Below are positions 22,827 through 34,357 of a stretch of DNA of 64,000 nt, in pieces. The stretch covers positions 1 through 64,000 of the forward strand of contig JANBPK010000920.1 in NCBI GenBank assembly GCA_027579435.1, in the 5' to 3' direction. Positions within the stretch are counted from its first letter, which is position 1, and each line of letters opens with the position of its first letter. The translations under genes were made by a program, and so were the position numbers. The notes under the pieces were generated by a model that saw nothing but the letters and a program-made list of their open reading frames with translations, ran no database searches and had not been told where the DNA came from. This DNA is from Candolleomyces eurysporus (taxonomy: Eukaryota; Basidiomycota; Agaricomycetes; Agaricales; Psathyrellaceae).

Positions 22827-23957
22827 CGTCGGGTTTCGAGGCGTGGGTCATTGGCTTCGTAGACATAAATCTAAGTCTGACTCAGCGTGGGATTTAGCAC
22901 TGACTGGGCTACTGGCAAGGTGCTGCGCCGTGGTACGCGCGTGCGCCAGGGCCTTCTTTTTTGATTGACAAAGATTGTTCCGCTTCATCCATGCTCGTTG
23001 CCGGCTGATCTGCGAGGGTCAAGATTGACAAGAACAGGAACAGGGCTGGCAGGTGCACAGTCCGCAATGGACATGTGCAAGGGAAATTGTTGTTGGAAGA
23101 TCGGAAAGAACTTCAAAGAAGGGATTCGAAGGAATGGTTCTCTGAGTGAATTCTTCTCAAATTTGTACCCAATTGCCGACGCTGATTCAGACAAAGGAAT
23201 CAACGACTCGACATACTTACGCAGAAGCAGAAGCACGATCTCTGGGTCTTGGCGACCTAGGAACCCCAAATTGGAGATTAGCCTGAAAGGGAGATCGTAT
23301 CATTGGATGCGAATACGTCATCCGAGGCTCGCCTTGCTTCGCGACGGCATTGGGAGCCAGGTATATTACTCAGGCCTGTCTGTTAGAATATTGACTCTCT
23401 ATGTAGCTAAAAAAAAATCATTGATTCCCAAGGATACCGTTCAATTTAGTTGTGTTTTTGAGGTGAATGATGCTCATTGCTTCCCGTACACACAGCTTAT
23501 CATCAAGTACGATGCCAGTGAGTTTGCAACCTTGGTGTGGGTGTATCAATATGTGCTAACGCTATCTTGGCACTGCGATGCCATCGTTTAGACACTACAC
23601 AGAGTGCTCGGCTTCGCTACGGAGCCGAACATCTGCATATATTGCCCAAACAGCTACGATTCAGACGATTATCAGCTTGATGTCGAAAGTAGTTAGAGAT
23701 GGTACGGAAATGGGCTATGAAAGGTGATATCCATGGTAGAGTAGGAAAGAGGCATCAGGCTCTGGCCAAGCGAAAATGATAGATGAGAACAGAAACTCTG
23801 CACTAACAAGTTAGAATGCCGACTGCCTCAATCGCTTGTTAGCTTCCAGGGCCGTCAACCTTGCCATCACAATTGACGACAAAGCCAAACAAATACATCG
23901 CAGGCTAGCGGCGTCTCCTTGTCAAGACAACGACCAACAGCGACTGAACCCCGAATA
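22827..23957. other. intergenic region
   Basis: To about 23330 this is duplicated 5' flank; afterwards it is unique. A long + strand frame (22965-23591) runs across the duplication edge and has no conserved counterpart of equal length in copy 1, so it is not accepted. The last ~100 bp resembles the region upstream of gene B. Confidence 0.4.
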
Positions 23958-25736
23958 ATGGAGAAACGGGAGGCGCGCGCACGACCTTGGATCATCCCAA
24001 CCACCGCCTCCCCAGAGATTCCCGCAGAACTCTGGTTAGAGATCGTAAAGCATCTCGCACCTCACAATATCCTACGGTTGAGTCAAGTAAGTCAGCCTTT
24101 TTTTTGAGCATTGCACCGGTATCGCCCCCATTTCATCTCCGAATGACTTTACAGACCTGTCAAATGCTTCATACCACTCTCTCATGCAAGTCAGTCTGGA
24201 TTCCGATTCTCCGTTCGGTTTGTCGAGAACGCGAACTATTTCTGCCCTCATATCCCATCGACTCGATGGACCTAGGCGAAATCCAGCGTGCTTCTCTTGG
24301 CCCTTATCTCTGGGAGAAGAAACTCGCCACCTACCACGCGCACGATGACCTTCATGGCGGAGACCAATTTGAATTGCTAGCCCCAACCTCACGACACCCA
24401 TTCGGCGATCCTATGAACCGGGACCGATACTTTTTGGTGCCAGGCGGAAGATTCCTTGTTTCAGTCAACTCCATGACTCTGTCGGTATGGGATCTCGGGG
24501 TGATGGGTCGCTTCGCTGCCCACCCTCGGCTAGTGGCAGGAATCGAACTGGTGGAGGACGAAAATGATAAATATGATGTCGACGACTTCGACTTCCCAAT
24601 CTCTGATATCAGCGTTCAAAGGGTTGGGGACGATCGCTTGAGGATCGCGCTCATGACATCGCGGCAAGTTCTAATGTGAGAGCATTTCGCACGCGTCAAT
24701 GTATTGTCACTGATCACAGCCCCATTTTATCACAATTCCCGTTCGCTATTGATCAGAGCCAAGGTGTACGAAATAGACCTCACGAAAGAAGATGCCGATT
24801 TGAAGAAGCTGCATTCGCTGCACCTGAGCGCTCTCGGGGTTGACACTACCTGGGGCCTTCGAATAGACGGGGATCGCTTGTTGATGGCTGTGGAGGAACT
24901 CGATGTGATGCTTTGGGAATATGTAACAGACCGGTATGTCGTGTGGAGTATTGGCACCCTCGGCGACAGTCCAGAGGTGCGTGGTGAAACCCTCCGCCTC
25001 TTAGGCTACCTACAACGATCCAATTCTTTAGATTACAATTATTGGTGATCTTATCGTTCATCTTTCAAGTAACGGGGTCACTACCTGGCCTATACCGGCA
25101 TTGTCCACGCCGCTGCCCACGACAGGTGGCATTGCCTCTTTCGACAACCTGATTTCGGAGTTTCCCGCCCAAGTTCGCGTCGTGCCCTTCAACGAGCGCA
25201 TGGCAGCCTCGGAGCATGGAACCTCATTCCTTTTGCCCTCGACCTGGTACCATAAAACACAAATACCGTTCACATTTGACGCGATTCGTGACGGTGAGGC
25301 TACGAAAGTAAATCGCTTCATGCTATCCCTTGATCCTGCCGACCAAGCGCAAGTCAAGGTTACATGGCTCGCATCACTTGATCTGGTCGACATGGACAGA
25401 AGAATGTACACCGTCGGATCTATAGGTAGTCTTGAACTCGGGTCCTTGGGTACCAGAGTGTTTCGAACCTACCAGGCAAGTGGCAGACCTCATCATCGTC
25501 CGAGAGGCATGCGGCATAGGTGTTATCTTTTTTCGGCTTTTCCTGGTCTGCAAACGGATCAGAAGATGCAGCAGGATTCGCCTTCTCCGGTTTATGGGTC
25601 AGCTACTTACCAGCTAACCGCCATATCTAACGATATGCCTGTGTCTATATCGTTATGCACGGCGTCTGGCATCTTGGTGGAGGTCTCTCAGACACCCGAC
25701 TACGAACGGAAGATCTATGTCACAAGTTATTTGTAA
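23958..25736 (+). CDS. F-box/propeller-like protein C
   Basis: Third paralogue of the local F-box family, closest to gene B. Start chosen at MEKREARARPW, equivalent to MSQREAP in B; an in-frame ATG at 23919 exists. The F-box-like segment is SPEIPAELWLEIVKHLAPHN. Splice junctions match B: LSQ|TCQMLHTTL, QVL(I)|AKVYEI, and an intron before the exon with IIGDLIVHLSSNGVTTW. The propeller-like region includes YFLVPGGRFLVSVNSMTLS and ELDVMLWEYVTDRYVVW. The C-terminal exon ends KIYVTSYL before the TAA. The acidic loop differs from B in length (EDENDKYDVDDFDF). All exons are open, so it is probably functional. Presumed SCF adaptor. Confidence 0.75.
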
Positions 25737-26941
25737 TATCCTCTTGTTGATAAGGGAGGTTTCAATTGTCTTATGTATATATAGTGATGCACTGGGACTC
25801 GGAATATAGCTTGTATTGGAGAGCCTCTCTTCGAGAAGACGTTCATTGGGAGTCAAGTCGAGGTTCTGGTCCTCGTACCCCCACTGTGGCCTCTCACTTT
25901 TCTATACAGTATAGCAATCTCATCGTCTTTGTCAACGACGTTGAACCATATCGTGTCCCGTTTTGTTAGGCTGGACAGTCATCCCAGCGCGTTTCACGAA
26001 ATACTTTCCTACGTGAAATCCGCCGTTGTTCCGTTTCTCAATCATTTGTCATCTCGTAAATGACCTCCGCTTCGGAAAAGGAACGAAGCATAATACAAAC
26101 ACGACTTACCGACAGCAACCTTTCAATGCAGCGCCACAAGCAGAAGGATTGTGATGCTAAAGCAGGCTAGTTGAAAGAAGTGCTGTGTGTTATATATAAG
26201 CAGTCCAAAGCGAGAATGGCTGCATAGACGACAGCAACGATTGGTGATGACGGTGGTAGTCATGCCCAATAGGCGCCAACTGGCCGCCAAAACAGCAAGA
26301 TTGGCTGTGGCCGGACTTGGGACTAGAACCGGCTCTTCAATGCTGATCATCAATCCGACACTCTGTAGAAATCGGACACTGAATTCGGCGGGAAAGCGGG
26401 TTTCGACGGCCCTGAATAGTCCTTCAAGCGCCTACGAGCCATTTAAAACATCTAGTGGGTTCCGAGGACGCCAGTATGTATCATGGTCACGAAACGCTTT
26501 CCATCAGCGCCCATCCAAGGCTTGTTGTCGATAATTCAACATTCATTGTTTAATCGAAGTCCTCAAGCCTCGGTTTGACCCAAGTGTTTCAAAGCGCCGT
26601 ACCGACAACAAATCAACGGAATATGATACAATATGATATGGCAATAGTCACTGTCTCCCGCGCGATTAGTCGCTATCGTCTCAATTCCCAAAATACATGC
26701 GGTTTTTGAGGTATAGAATGCACAAGAAGTACTATCCAGGCGCTGACCTTATTTATACCAAAAACTCCGGAGCGCATGGAACGTGTGATATGTTGGGTTT
26801 ATATACCTAGGCTGTTTGCCATGTCTGTGTATCTTATTCCCATCATCAACCGCCATATCATTGCCTGGCCGGTATTCTACCTCTTACGGCTACCCAACGA
26901 CATCCGACTGCAACAGACGACCGTGCCAGCGGAGAGGCGGG
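25737..26941. other. intergenic region
   Basis: No supported gene. Frames of up to about 115 codons occur on both strands near 26123-26534, but they lack recognisable motifs, splice support or paralogues. CTTATTTATACC at about 26748-26759 is a possible TATA element for the DUF6533 gene. Confidence 0.4.
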
Positions 26942-28818
26942 ATGAGACCCGAGCTCGATGTGGACGAGTTTATAAAGACGTACTCTACGACCCAGTATGC
27001 CGTCGTAGGTCCTCTCATCCCCCTCGGGTGCTGAAGACTGGCTGATTTACGTACCTTCTATCATTCAAACGAATGCCAATAGAACCTGGTATGTTCAGCG
27101 TCTCAGTCAAGTTCATCCTTCGAGTTGTTCATTGCTTCCAAACCAAATGAAGGCCGTTGGTGGGACCGCAGCGGTCGTAAGTCCTCCCCACTTCGAGCTT
27201 CCCCCAAGGATGACGCATATCATTCCTCATCTTCTAGGTTGCGGACTTTATGCACACGCTCCCAGATGAAGTCCGATTGATATGGCCCACTCCTCTCAGT
27301 TTACCAAAAGTGTTATTTATGGGGGTTAGATACTACGCATTAGTCAACTGCATTTTGGTCCTAATGTGTGAGTTCATTTGGTCCCGTCTTTCGTCTCCTA
27401 CCCCGTCTCATTGGCTGACTCAGTCTCCACATGCGCAGATAACCTTCCGAGGTATCTATCACCTGAGCAATGTCGGGAAGCTTTCTTTCGAGCCGGGCGT
27501 AAGTGCATACTCGCTCTCTCTTACAGCATGATTCGGATACTTATCTTCGACTAGTTTCCACTGGCTTCCTCGTCAGTATCTCCGAGAGTAGGTCCCTTCC
27601 ATTCACGCAATCCTTGATCAACTGACTTTCTGACTTGTAGTTATCTTGATCTTGCGCCTGCACGCATTCTCTGGGATGTCTCGGAAGCTGCTCATATTTC
27701 TTATCGCACAGTATATGGTACGTAGGTGTCCCATCGACGATAAGTCCCTATCAGTCCTTTTCCTAACTGATTTAGATCAGATAACACACAATGCGGCTCT
27801 TGTTTTCTTTGTGAGATTTTTCCAAAGTATGAAATGTGCGTGGAGTAGCACATGGTCCGTCACCCATTCATGGATACGAAAGGTGCTGACTTTGCGGAGC
27901 GGTTGCGTATCCATTTTGACAGACGTGCTTCCTCCGGTCCCCAACGCCAGTCTCTGTATACCTGCAGAAGCGGATACAAGGCTGCTGGGAGCAGTATTTG
28001 GGTCATGGCTGCTCGGTTTTGTCGGTAAGTCTCCTTTCTGTCCTCGGAGGTCCGGCATGAATCTGACTCCACGTTATCTGAACACGGGCTCAGTCGTCAT
28101 GGTCGCAATGCTCTTCATCGCATATCGCAAATATCGAGGTTCTTTCCTCAACAGCGGATCATTGTTGGTGATATTTTGTAGAGATGGAATGGGTTATTTC
28201 TTGTGTCTTTCAGGTTCGTCCCAGGCTCTTGGGACCACAAATCACGGACTGACACAGGCATCCCGCGCCAACCTTCCAGCTTTGGGAATCGCAAATCTAA
28301 CCGTGAATATGGTAGTATCGGACGTATGTACCCCATGCTTCTCTACCCAATTCTCGTGCTCTAACCTTTTTTTCCTGCTCATCTTTAGGCCGGGTTGAAG
28401 TTCCTCCTCGCACAGTAGGTCTTACGAGCATTTTTGCGTTGGTCACTCACGAACAGCGCTCAGACCGGAAGCGAACTTCCACGCTATCCTCTCAACGCGA
28501 ATGCTCCTCCACCTTAGAGCATGGGCCCAGCGCGAACAAGAGCAAACATTTGATCCGGACCTCACACTTAGGCTCGGTGGGAATACTGGCGTAATTGAAG
28601 AAAGACCAGGAGGCCAGTCTCGTAATGACAGTGAGGTCGTCGACATCAACGGTGCATGGGCCCTCGTCACAGGTCCAGGTGACCACCCCATCCAGAAGCG
28701 TACAACGTCGACAGTTTGGTGCAACGGAAAGAGCGGTGGATGGTCTTTTCGGGAGGCTCGGAGGAGGACTTTGTCTCCAATCAGATTCTTGCGTAGTACA
28801 TCTATGGATAGAGCTTGA
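26942..28818 (+). CDS. DUF6533 multi-pass membrane protein
   Basis: Fungal integral membrane family of unknown function (about seven membrane segments). The diagnostic N-terminal block is present: ADFMHTLPDEVRLIWPTPLS followed by LPKVLFMGVRYYALVNC, with the acidic-E-V-R-x-I-W core. Later segments are GIYHLSNVGKLS, ILRLHAFSGMSRKLLIFL, AAVFGSW-like and CRDGMGYFLCLS, matching the usual order. The first exon is taken from MRPELDVDEFIKTYSTTQYA (ATG at 26942), spliced to AVGGTAAVV through a long first intron; an internal ATG at 27148 is an alternative start. Many short introns. The C-terminal tail after LSTRMLLHLRAWAQREQE is hydrophilic and cytosolic by analogy. Exact exon limits in 27.7-28.4 kb are uncertain. 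Confidence 0.75.
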
Positions 28819-29932
28819 CGAAATCATGAGCCGATCTTTCGACGCGATGCATGAATTGGAGTCCTAGGCTATGTACAATTCAAGTGCTTTCGACAAGATA
28901 GATTTTGATCTCATGCAGAGTGGACCCCGTATTATATAGGCGTACCAAGTGTTCCGAAGGAATGTTGGTCTAGACTCTACCTCGATCAGCCGCGGGACCC
29001 ATGAATTTAATTCAGCTCACGCTGACCGAGAAAACCGACACTCACTCGGAGATATCTTGTGTGCATGTCGTCGCAGACTAAACCTTTGGTTCGGTAAGAT
29101 TCAGGGACAAGGCACAAACACCTCAAGGGCTGACTCGAGTCTTTCCTCCGTGATCTCACTGGAGAGGTGTTCCTACGATGAATTGGCCCAAGCAATACAA
29201 CAATAGAAGTCTCCTCGATCACGACCTATGCACAACAGGCCTCAACGCCCACCAGTCACAGAGAGGCTTATTGCTGATGCGGTAAGGATGCGCACTCGAA
29301 GTGTCTGGGCCCGCGCTTAGAGCATCCGACCCAGTAGCACCATCACCAAGCCTTGTTACGGTAGAGACAGCAGTCCTTACGTCCAACCCGAAACAAGATT
29401 CCGCTTTAACAGATGCAAGGGTGTTATCCAAGCCAATGGTAAACTTGATTAATTTCGTAATCTAATGCTAGGTGCTCAGCTTACTTTCTTTCGGTAGATG
29501 ATCCCCAGAGCGACGGCTGTAACACAAACCTCAGAGTTCCCATTTAGTCGCAACCTGTGCCACATCGATGCTCGAAATTTGTACTCACTGTCCCCTTTTC
29601 AATGAACTGGAGGAAGGTTAGAAGGTCGTCTGGCGCTCAAAAACGCCGGGAAGTTAACCGGGATCTGACACCGAGCCCGACAGTCCAAAGTTTTCAAAGA
29701 TAACGTACACTGTAGCATGCTGGATCCAGGGTTTCCCTTCATGCCCTCCCATGGCGACGCCAAGCGGCGTCCTAGCTTTATATTGAGCCTGTTCTACTTG
29801 CCGTCATTCTCTCAAATACGACTTCTAGGACGAGACATATAATCTTGTCAGGCTGAAGATGCTTTTACGTCCGGTTCCCGCCCCAGACCTCCGTCAAATC
29901 TAACAGAACCGCGACGGGTTTACCGGTTCGTT
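28819..29932. other. intergenic region, possible short minus-strand exons
   Basis: Fragments on the minus strand (near 29750, 29600, 29500 and 29219-29431) include a hydrophobic TAVALGIIYRKK followed by a GTAAG donor, hinting at a small membrane-protein gene. I could not join them in frame, so no gene is called. Confidence 0.3.
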
Positions 29933-31562
29933 ATGGGCCCGCCCTTTTCAATCACCGTCCCCGCTTCACCTCTTCTCTTGTAAGTGTGCTCTCAAGCGAA
30001 GGGTTTTGGCACGAATTCACGCGACTGTCACAGTTGTGGGCCTATTGTGAGCTCCGAATTCGATCATTTTCATGGCCTCAATCACTCTGACAAATACTGC
30101 ACTCAAAAGTTGATTGGAGCTTTGTTCGCATACCTATTGCTTGGTGTGATACTCGTTCAGACTTGTGCGTCAAATGCGTTCTCGATCTCTATCGCTCTCA
30201 AGAAACGCGACTCACGCCGAGTCCAGTCCAGTACTACACAACAGTGGGAGGCTCTGACAGGTGGCATCTCCGGGCATTAGGTGTGCATAGACCGTCTTCA
30301 TTCGGCATTTCCCTGGTCTCACAAGCAGGAACCTGTCTCATTTTCAGTGGGAGTTATCACCTTAATTCAAGCCGTACACTTGGTGTTTATTTCACACAAC
30401 GCTTGGCATGTCCTTGTCCTAGGTTTTTATGACCCCATGAACCTGCTCGTCCCGCCTCCAGCCGCACCATCGACGTCGATTCACAATGGGCTCAGTGAGT
30501 GCCTCCACGAAATTGTGTGCAACGAAATACTAAATACTTTATCTCGCAGCTGGACTTTTTGTTCAGTGTTTCTTCGCCTGGTAATTTGCACTCCTCCTTC
30601 CCTCAGTAGAGTGGCTGCTGACGATGTTTGTCAGGCGGATCTACGAATTGGTGAAGAGTAAATTTGCGGGAATCATGTCCGCGATAATCGCTACTGTGGG
30701 TTTCAAGCAATTGCGGACGTGCTTGAGTCGGCTGACAAGTCAATGGAAGATATCCGTCATACAATTCGGCGCATCCATTGCGATTTGTGTCAAGGTAAGG
30801 TATTCCTCGAGAGTCCAATTTGATTTCTTATGAAAAAATCTCCCTTCTCCAGTTTCTCGTGATCAACCGCCAAGTTCAAAGCATGTCCATGCTCAAAGCA
30901 CCCATTACCGTCCATCTCATCTCAAGTGTCGTCTGTGATATTCTCATAACACTTTCAATGGTCACAATAGTGAGTCAAACTCTTCTGTCGACGCTCCAAA
31001 CGATTTGAACGCCCACCCAGTTCTATCACTACAAAAAAGGTACCGCTTTCACTGCGACAAAGAGTCTGCTGAGCGCTTTGATCATATATACCATCGAAAA
31101 CGGTCTTATTACCAGCGCTTGGGCGATCGCCAACCTGGTCATCTTCTTCTTGCGCACTCAGGACGTGATCAATGTCGCCTTGTAAGTTCTCCCAATAGTA
31201 AGCAATCAAATCAATACTCAGCTCGTTCATAGTCAATATGTCATGGGCAGTTTGTGAGCACCCCTTCGCGTCTCTGATACTAAAGAAAACGCTGACAAGC
31301 GCTCAGATACGCTATCGTCTTGATCACAACGCTCAATCGTCGTAAACTCAAGGGGGTCTCCAATAACCTTAGCATGTTCAATGCGGATCTAGAAGCACTC
31401 TCCGAATCCAACTCAAGAGCTGGCCGAATGGAATATCCCTCCGCTAGGTCTCCCCAGTTCCAGCTTAACGTACTTCGGAGTAGTGTGAGTGACGCTATGA
31501 CTCAACCCAACATCATGGTATCGGTTTCACGAGACGAGGAGAGGATGTACGGAAAGCGATAG
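29933..31562 (+). CDS. DUF6534 multi-pass membrane protein 1
   Basis: Fungal membrane family of unknown function. Exon 1 (29933-29979, MGPPFSITVPASPLL) joins a 13-nt microexon at 30034-30046 encoding (F)CGPI, then the exon at 30110 begins LIGALFAYLLLGVILVQT, the first membrane helix. Later segments are YYTTVGGSDRWHLRAL, VITLIQAVHLVFISHNAWHV, AWRIYELVKSKF, QFGASIAICVKF, APITVHLISSVVCDILITLS and NGLITSAWAIANLVIFFLR, all in the family order. The usual closing motif (LYxNxLLAxLNxR) is degenerate here, VYAIVLITTLNRRK. The cytosolic tail is Ser-rich and ends DEERMYGKR. It lies head-to-tail with DUF6534 gene 2. Exon limits in 30.1-30.3 kb are tentative. Confidence 0.75.
30034..30046 (+). other. 13-nt microexon of DUF6534 gene 1
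   Basis: Flanked by CACAG upstream and GTGAGC downstream; reads TTGTGGGCCTATT. Without it the donor at 29980 (phase 2) cannot be joined in frame to LIGALF (phase 0). Confidence 0.6.
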
Positions 31563-32172
31563 CTAGAATAATTAGACTTTAGGGCCAAGTTACAGCCTTG
31601 GCACACCACAGACTGAGACTCTGATCCGCCCTCTGTACGGTCCGGTTCGTGAGCTGGTCAAAGTTTGACCGTCTGTATTGATTCAGCCCCCCCTGTGGGC
31701 AGAGATCGATTTGAATAGAGAACTATTTATTCTACACTTGATGAATACGAAGGTAGTAAACACATATAAGAAAAACGGCGCGACTGGGGTTCGAACACCC
31801 AGCGCGGCAGGAAAATTTCTGATGGTTCCTAAATCAGACTTGGTGTACAATCAGCCATGCATTTTCAAGTCACCGAAAATGCCTGTGAGAGTTAAATAAG
31901 TGAATGTATAGCTGTCGTGATCGAGAAATAACGTACCTCTACGTAATCTAAATTCTCATCAGACACCACAAAATAAGTGTTCCCAAATGGCAGCCGAAGT
32001 TTGAATTGCTTACATCTTCGGATGCTCCATGCCGCTCACAGTGCCCTGTTCGACCACGAATCTTTCAGTTTTGTTCGGCTTCTCGTCGTACAATCCTGCC
32101 AGCTCACACTCTCCTTCCGCTGTTGGCCATCTCCTTCACATTCGGGCCCATCGTAACATTCACATAGCTTGA
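31563..32172. other. intergenic region with tRNA-like relic
   Basis: Between DUF6534 genes 1 and 2. Holds a tRNA-Leu-like sequence on the minus strand; otherwise nothing seen. Confidence 0.4.
31777..31866 (-). pseudogene. tRNA-Leu-like relic
   Basis: On the minus strand there is a T-arm (CTGGG ... TTCGAAC ... CCCAG at 31784-31802), a 3' acceptor strand TCGCGCC, a long variable-arm-sized spacer, and an anticodon-arm-like TCTGA-TTTAGG...-TCAGA containing TAG in the anticodon position (leucine type). The 5' acceptor strand does not pair (AAAATGC-like instead of GGCGCGA), and the T-loop and anticodon loop are too large. The ~90-nt span suits a leucine tRNA. I regard it as a degraded or retroposed tRNA copy, not a working gene. 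Confidence 0.4.
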
Positions 32173-33945
32173 ATGGAGAGCATTCCAGGGAGCATGGATG
32201 AGGCCGCAGACTATATACTGCTATTGTAAGCTCGAACCATCTCCTCGACGAACCATATTGACAAGAGGAGCAGCGTCGGACCTGTCGTACGTGGGCCCAC
32301 TTTGGTCCTGAGTGGATTGCTGATGCTCAGCTCTGCTCACGCTCCTTCAGCTCATTGGTACCCTCTTGGCTTACCTGCTCTTTGGCGTATACCTCGTACA
32401 AGTCGGTAAGCGGTCGTGCCTCATCAACGTACATGCTGCAGAGTGCTCGAAATTGACTGGCATCTTCAATCCAGCTCACTATCTTTTGAATCCTGGGGGT
32501 ACATACCGATCAATCAATAACGCTATTGGTGCGGCATTCCTTGCGTGGAGCGCATTCTCCCGTTTTTCTCAACCTCCTCAGTCGCTTTTACCACAGCGAT
32601 CGAGCTGACAAGCATCTTGATATTCGGGGAGAATGCATGGCACGTGCTTTGCCTTGGTTATAAGGATCCAACCAACATATTCGTGCCTTCCAAAACGGCA
32701 CCCGTTACGCCTTTTTTGAATGGTCTTGGTAAACACCTCAATTCATAGCCGTTGCAGGTTATCCTAACATATGCTTCCTAGTCGCCTTTGTCGTCCAATG
32801 CTTTTTCGCCTGGTGAGTATCAAGAGATATGACTCGAGTTAATCGTTCCTCATGGGTATTGTCATTCCCTGTCGATTGGAAACTCGGGCTCCAGGAAGAT
32901 TTTTTTTGCTGGGGAAAAGATGGGTTAGAGCCATTGTGCCATGTACCATTGTTTTTGCAAGTTCATTCACTTCCTACCGTTCCCGATATCTCATTCCCTA
33001 TCTATCTCCAGCTCAGTCTGATGCAATTTGCTGCAAGTATAGCCATAGCTGTCAAGGTGGGTCTTTCTGTAAACGATCTTCGCAAGCTCTAACTAATCAC
33101 TCGCCAAGTTCTCGCAGATTCGTCTAGATACTCACCTCCTCAGCACATTTAAGCCCGAGCCCATCATCCACCTGACCACCAGCCTTGTCTGCGACCTCCT
33201 CATTTCTTTCGTCATGATCGGTATTGTTCGTTTGCTCCAACTTCTCTCTGTGGAGCTTCCAGGTGTTTACTAGCAGCGTACGCCCTCCCGCTTTCTGACA
33301 GCTTGTTGAATGCAAAGGAGGGACCTCCCGCCCTGCCATGCAGAAAATTCTTAACGGTCTCATTATCAATGCTGTTGAGAGCGGTGCGGTAACTACCGCC
33401 TGTTTAGTGCTGAACGTCGCGTTGTATACAGCGCGTCCTGGGGATCTGATCCATGCTTCTTGGTTAGTTGCCCCTGGGTTTTCCTAGTCGAGATATCGCT
33501 CATTTGCCTCCCTCATCTTCCCATCGCAGCCAAGTTGTAGTGGGGAGACTGTACGTTCAGCCGCTTTTCCAGACCCTCATTGTGTTGTTTAACTCACTCT
33601 GAGTCCTCCCATAGATATGCTAACGTCCTCCTGGCGAGTATAAATGGGAGAATACGTCGACAAATGCAAAACACAACTATTGCATTCAACTCAGGCAGCT
33701 CCGACATGTCCCAGCGTCATACCTCGAACAGTCATACCACAAGGCGCACGCCCGGAAACACCACATCGGTCCAGCTGACGACGTTGAGCTCCATTGCTCC
33801 AGATGACGGAGACCAAGAAATCAGCGCTCAGGACTCAGCTCCGAAAAAGGAGCAAAGAGATATTGCGGTTCTGGTCGAGACAGAGGTTCATACGGAGTCG
33901 TTTTCGAGAGGAAAGCTTAGACACCTAGGCGTCCAACGTCCGTAA
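32173..33945 (+). CDS. DUF6534 multi-pass membrane protein 2
   Basis: Starts MESIPGSMDEAADYILL (exon 32173-32225), then a 13-nt microexon at 32274-32286 ((F)VGPV) and the exon at 32351 beginning LIGTLLAYLLFGVYLVQV. Conserved segments follow: ELTSILIFGENAWHVLCLGY, AFVVQCFFAW, WVRAIVPCTIVFAS, QFAASIAIAVKI, EPIIHLTTSLVCDLLISFVM and the closing motif RLYANVLLASINGR. That motif marks the end of the last membrane helix in this family. The tail is Ser/Thr-rich and ends with a KKEQRDIAVLVETEVHTES segment that is shared almost word for word with DUF6534 gene 3, so these two are closest relatives. Function unknown. Confidence 0.8.
32274..32286 (+). other. 13-nt microexon of DUF6534 gene 2
   Basis: Reads CGTCGGACCTGTC between an AGCAG acceptor and a GTACGT donor. 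Same length, phase and encoded pattern (x-x-P-V) as in the other two DUF6534 genes. Confidence 0.6.
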
Positions 33946-34357
33946 TGCTAGTAGGAAACGTGGAGGTTAGGTGGTAGAGTCCCGGGGTAGACTAGCACTA
34001 TCGATTGAATGATGGCGGTCAGAACCCCGGAGGAGAATTGGGGAGTCAGACAGAAAGATGAATATGGATGGGAGAGTCGAACGTAGGATCGATTCCCGAA
34101 TCAACTGCACACAAAGTCGAAGATTTGCTTTCCTGTATTGATATTGCTGTGGTTACGCTTTCAGACCCTAGACGGCTTATCTTATTTCTAATGTTATGGC
34201 TTGTAGAAAAATTGAGCGGTGAGCGTCTTCAGCAATCTCACTCCCCACATTCGACGGGATAGAATAGATAGATCGGGTATATTCCCCAACTACTGGTGAA
34301 TCTAGATATCATACTGCAACCGACCTTCATACACGGGCTAGAGTAATCCCTTACTCA
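33946..34357. other. convergent intergenic region
   Basis: Between the 3' ends of DUF6534 gene 2 and the minus-strand membrane gene. No gene or repeat seen; presumably holds both polyadenylation sites. Confidence 0.4.

Larger units (their letters stand above)
21357..23330. repeat. duplicated segment, copy 2 (EasG-like gene plus flanks)
   Basis: Second copy of 13348-15330, same orientation. Shared landmarks are TAAGAATTGCCCAAGTC at the left edge, the three EasG-like exons, the TATA region, the CTACTGG...GCTGCGCCGTGGTACGCGC block, and CAGTCCGCAATGGACATGTG, which has an exact counterpart in copy 1. Similarity stops shortly after TTGGAGATTAGCCTGAAAGG. Confidence 0.85.

Noticed and set aside
22965..23591. 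208-codon + strand frame
   Set aside because: It crosses the border of the duplicated segment, and the equivalent frame in copy 1 ends differently. No domain or signal is seen.
26123..26534. Overlapping frames on both strands (76 and 115 codons)
   Set aside because: No motif, paralogue or splice support.
29219..29800. Possible small minus-strand membrane gene
   Set aside because: Splice sites are present, but no combination gave a continuous frame with a start codon.
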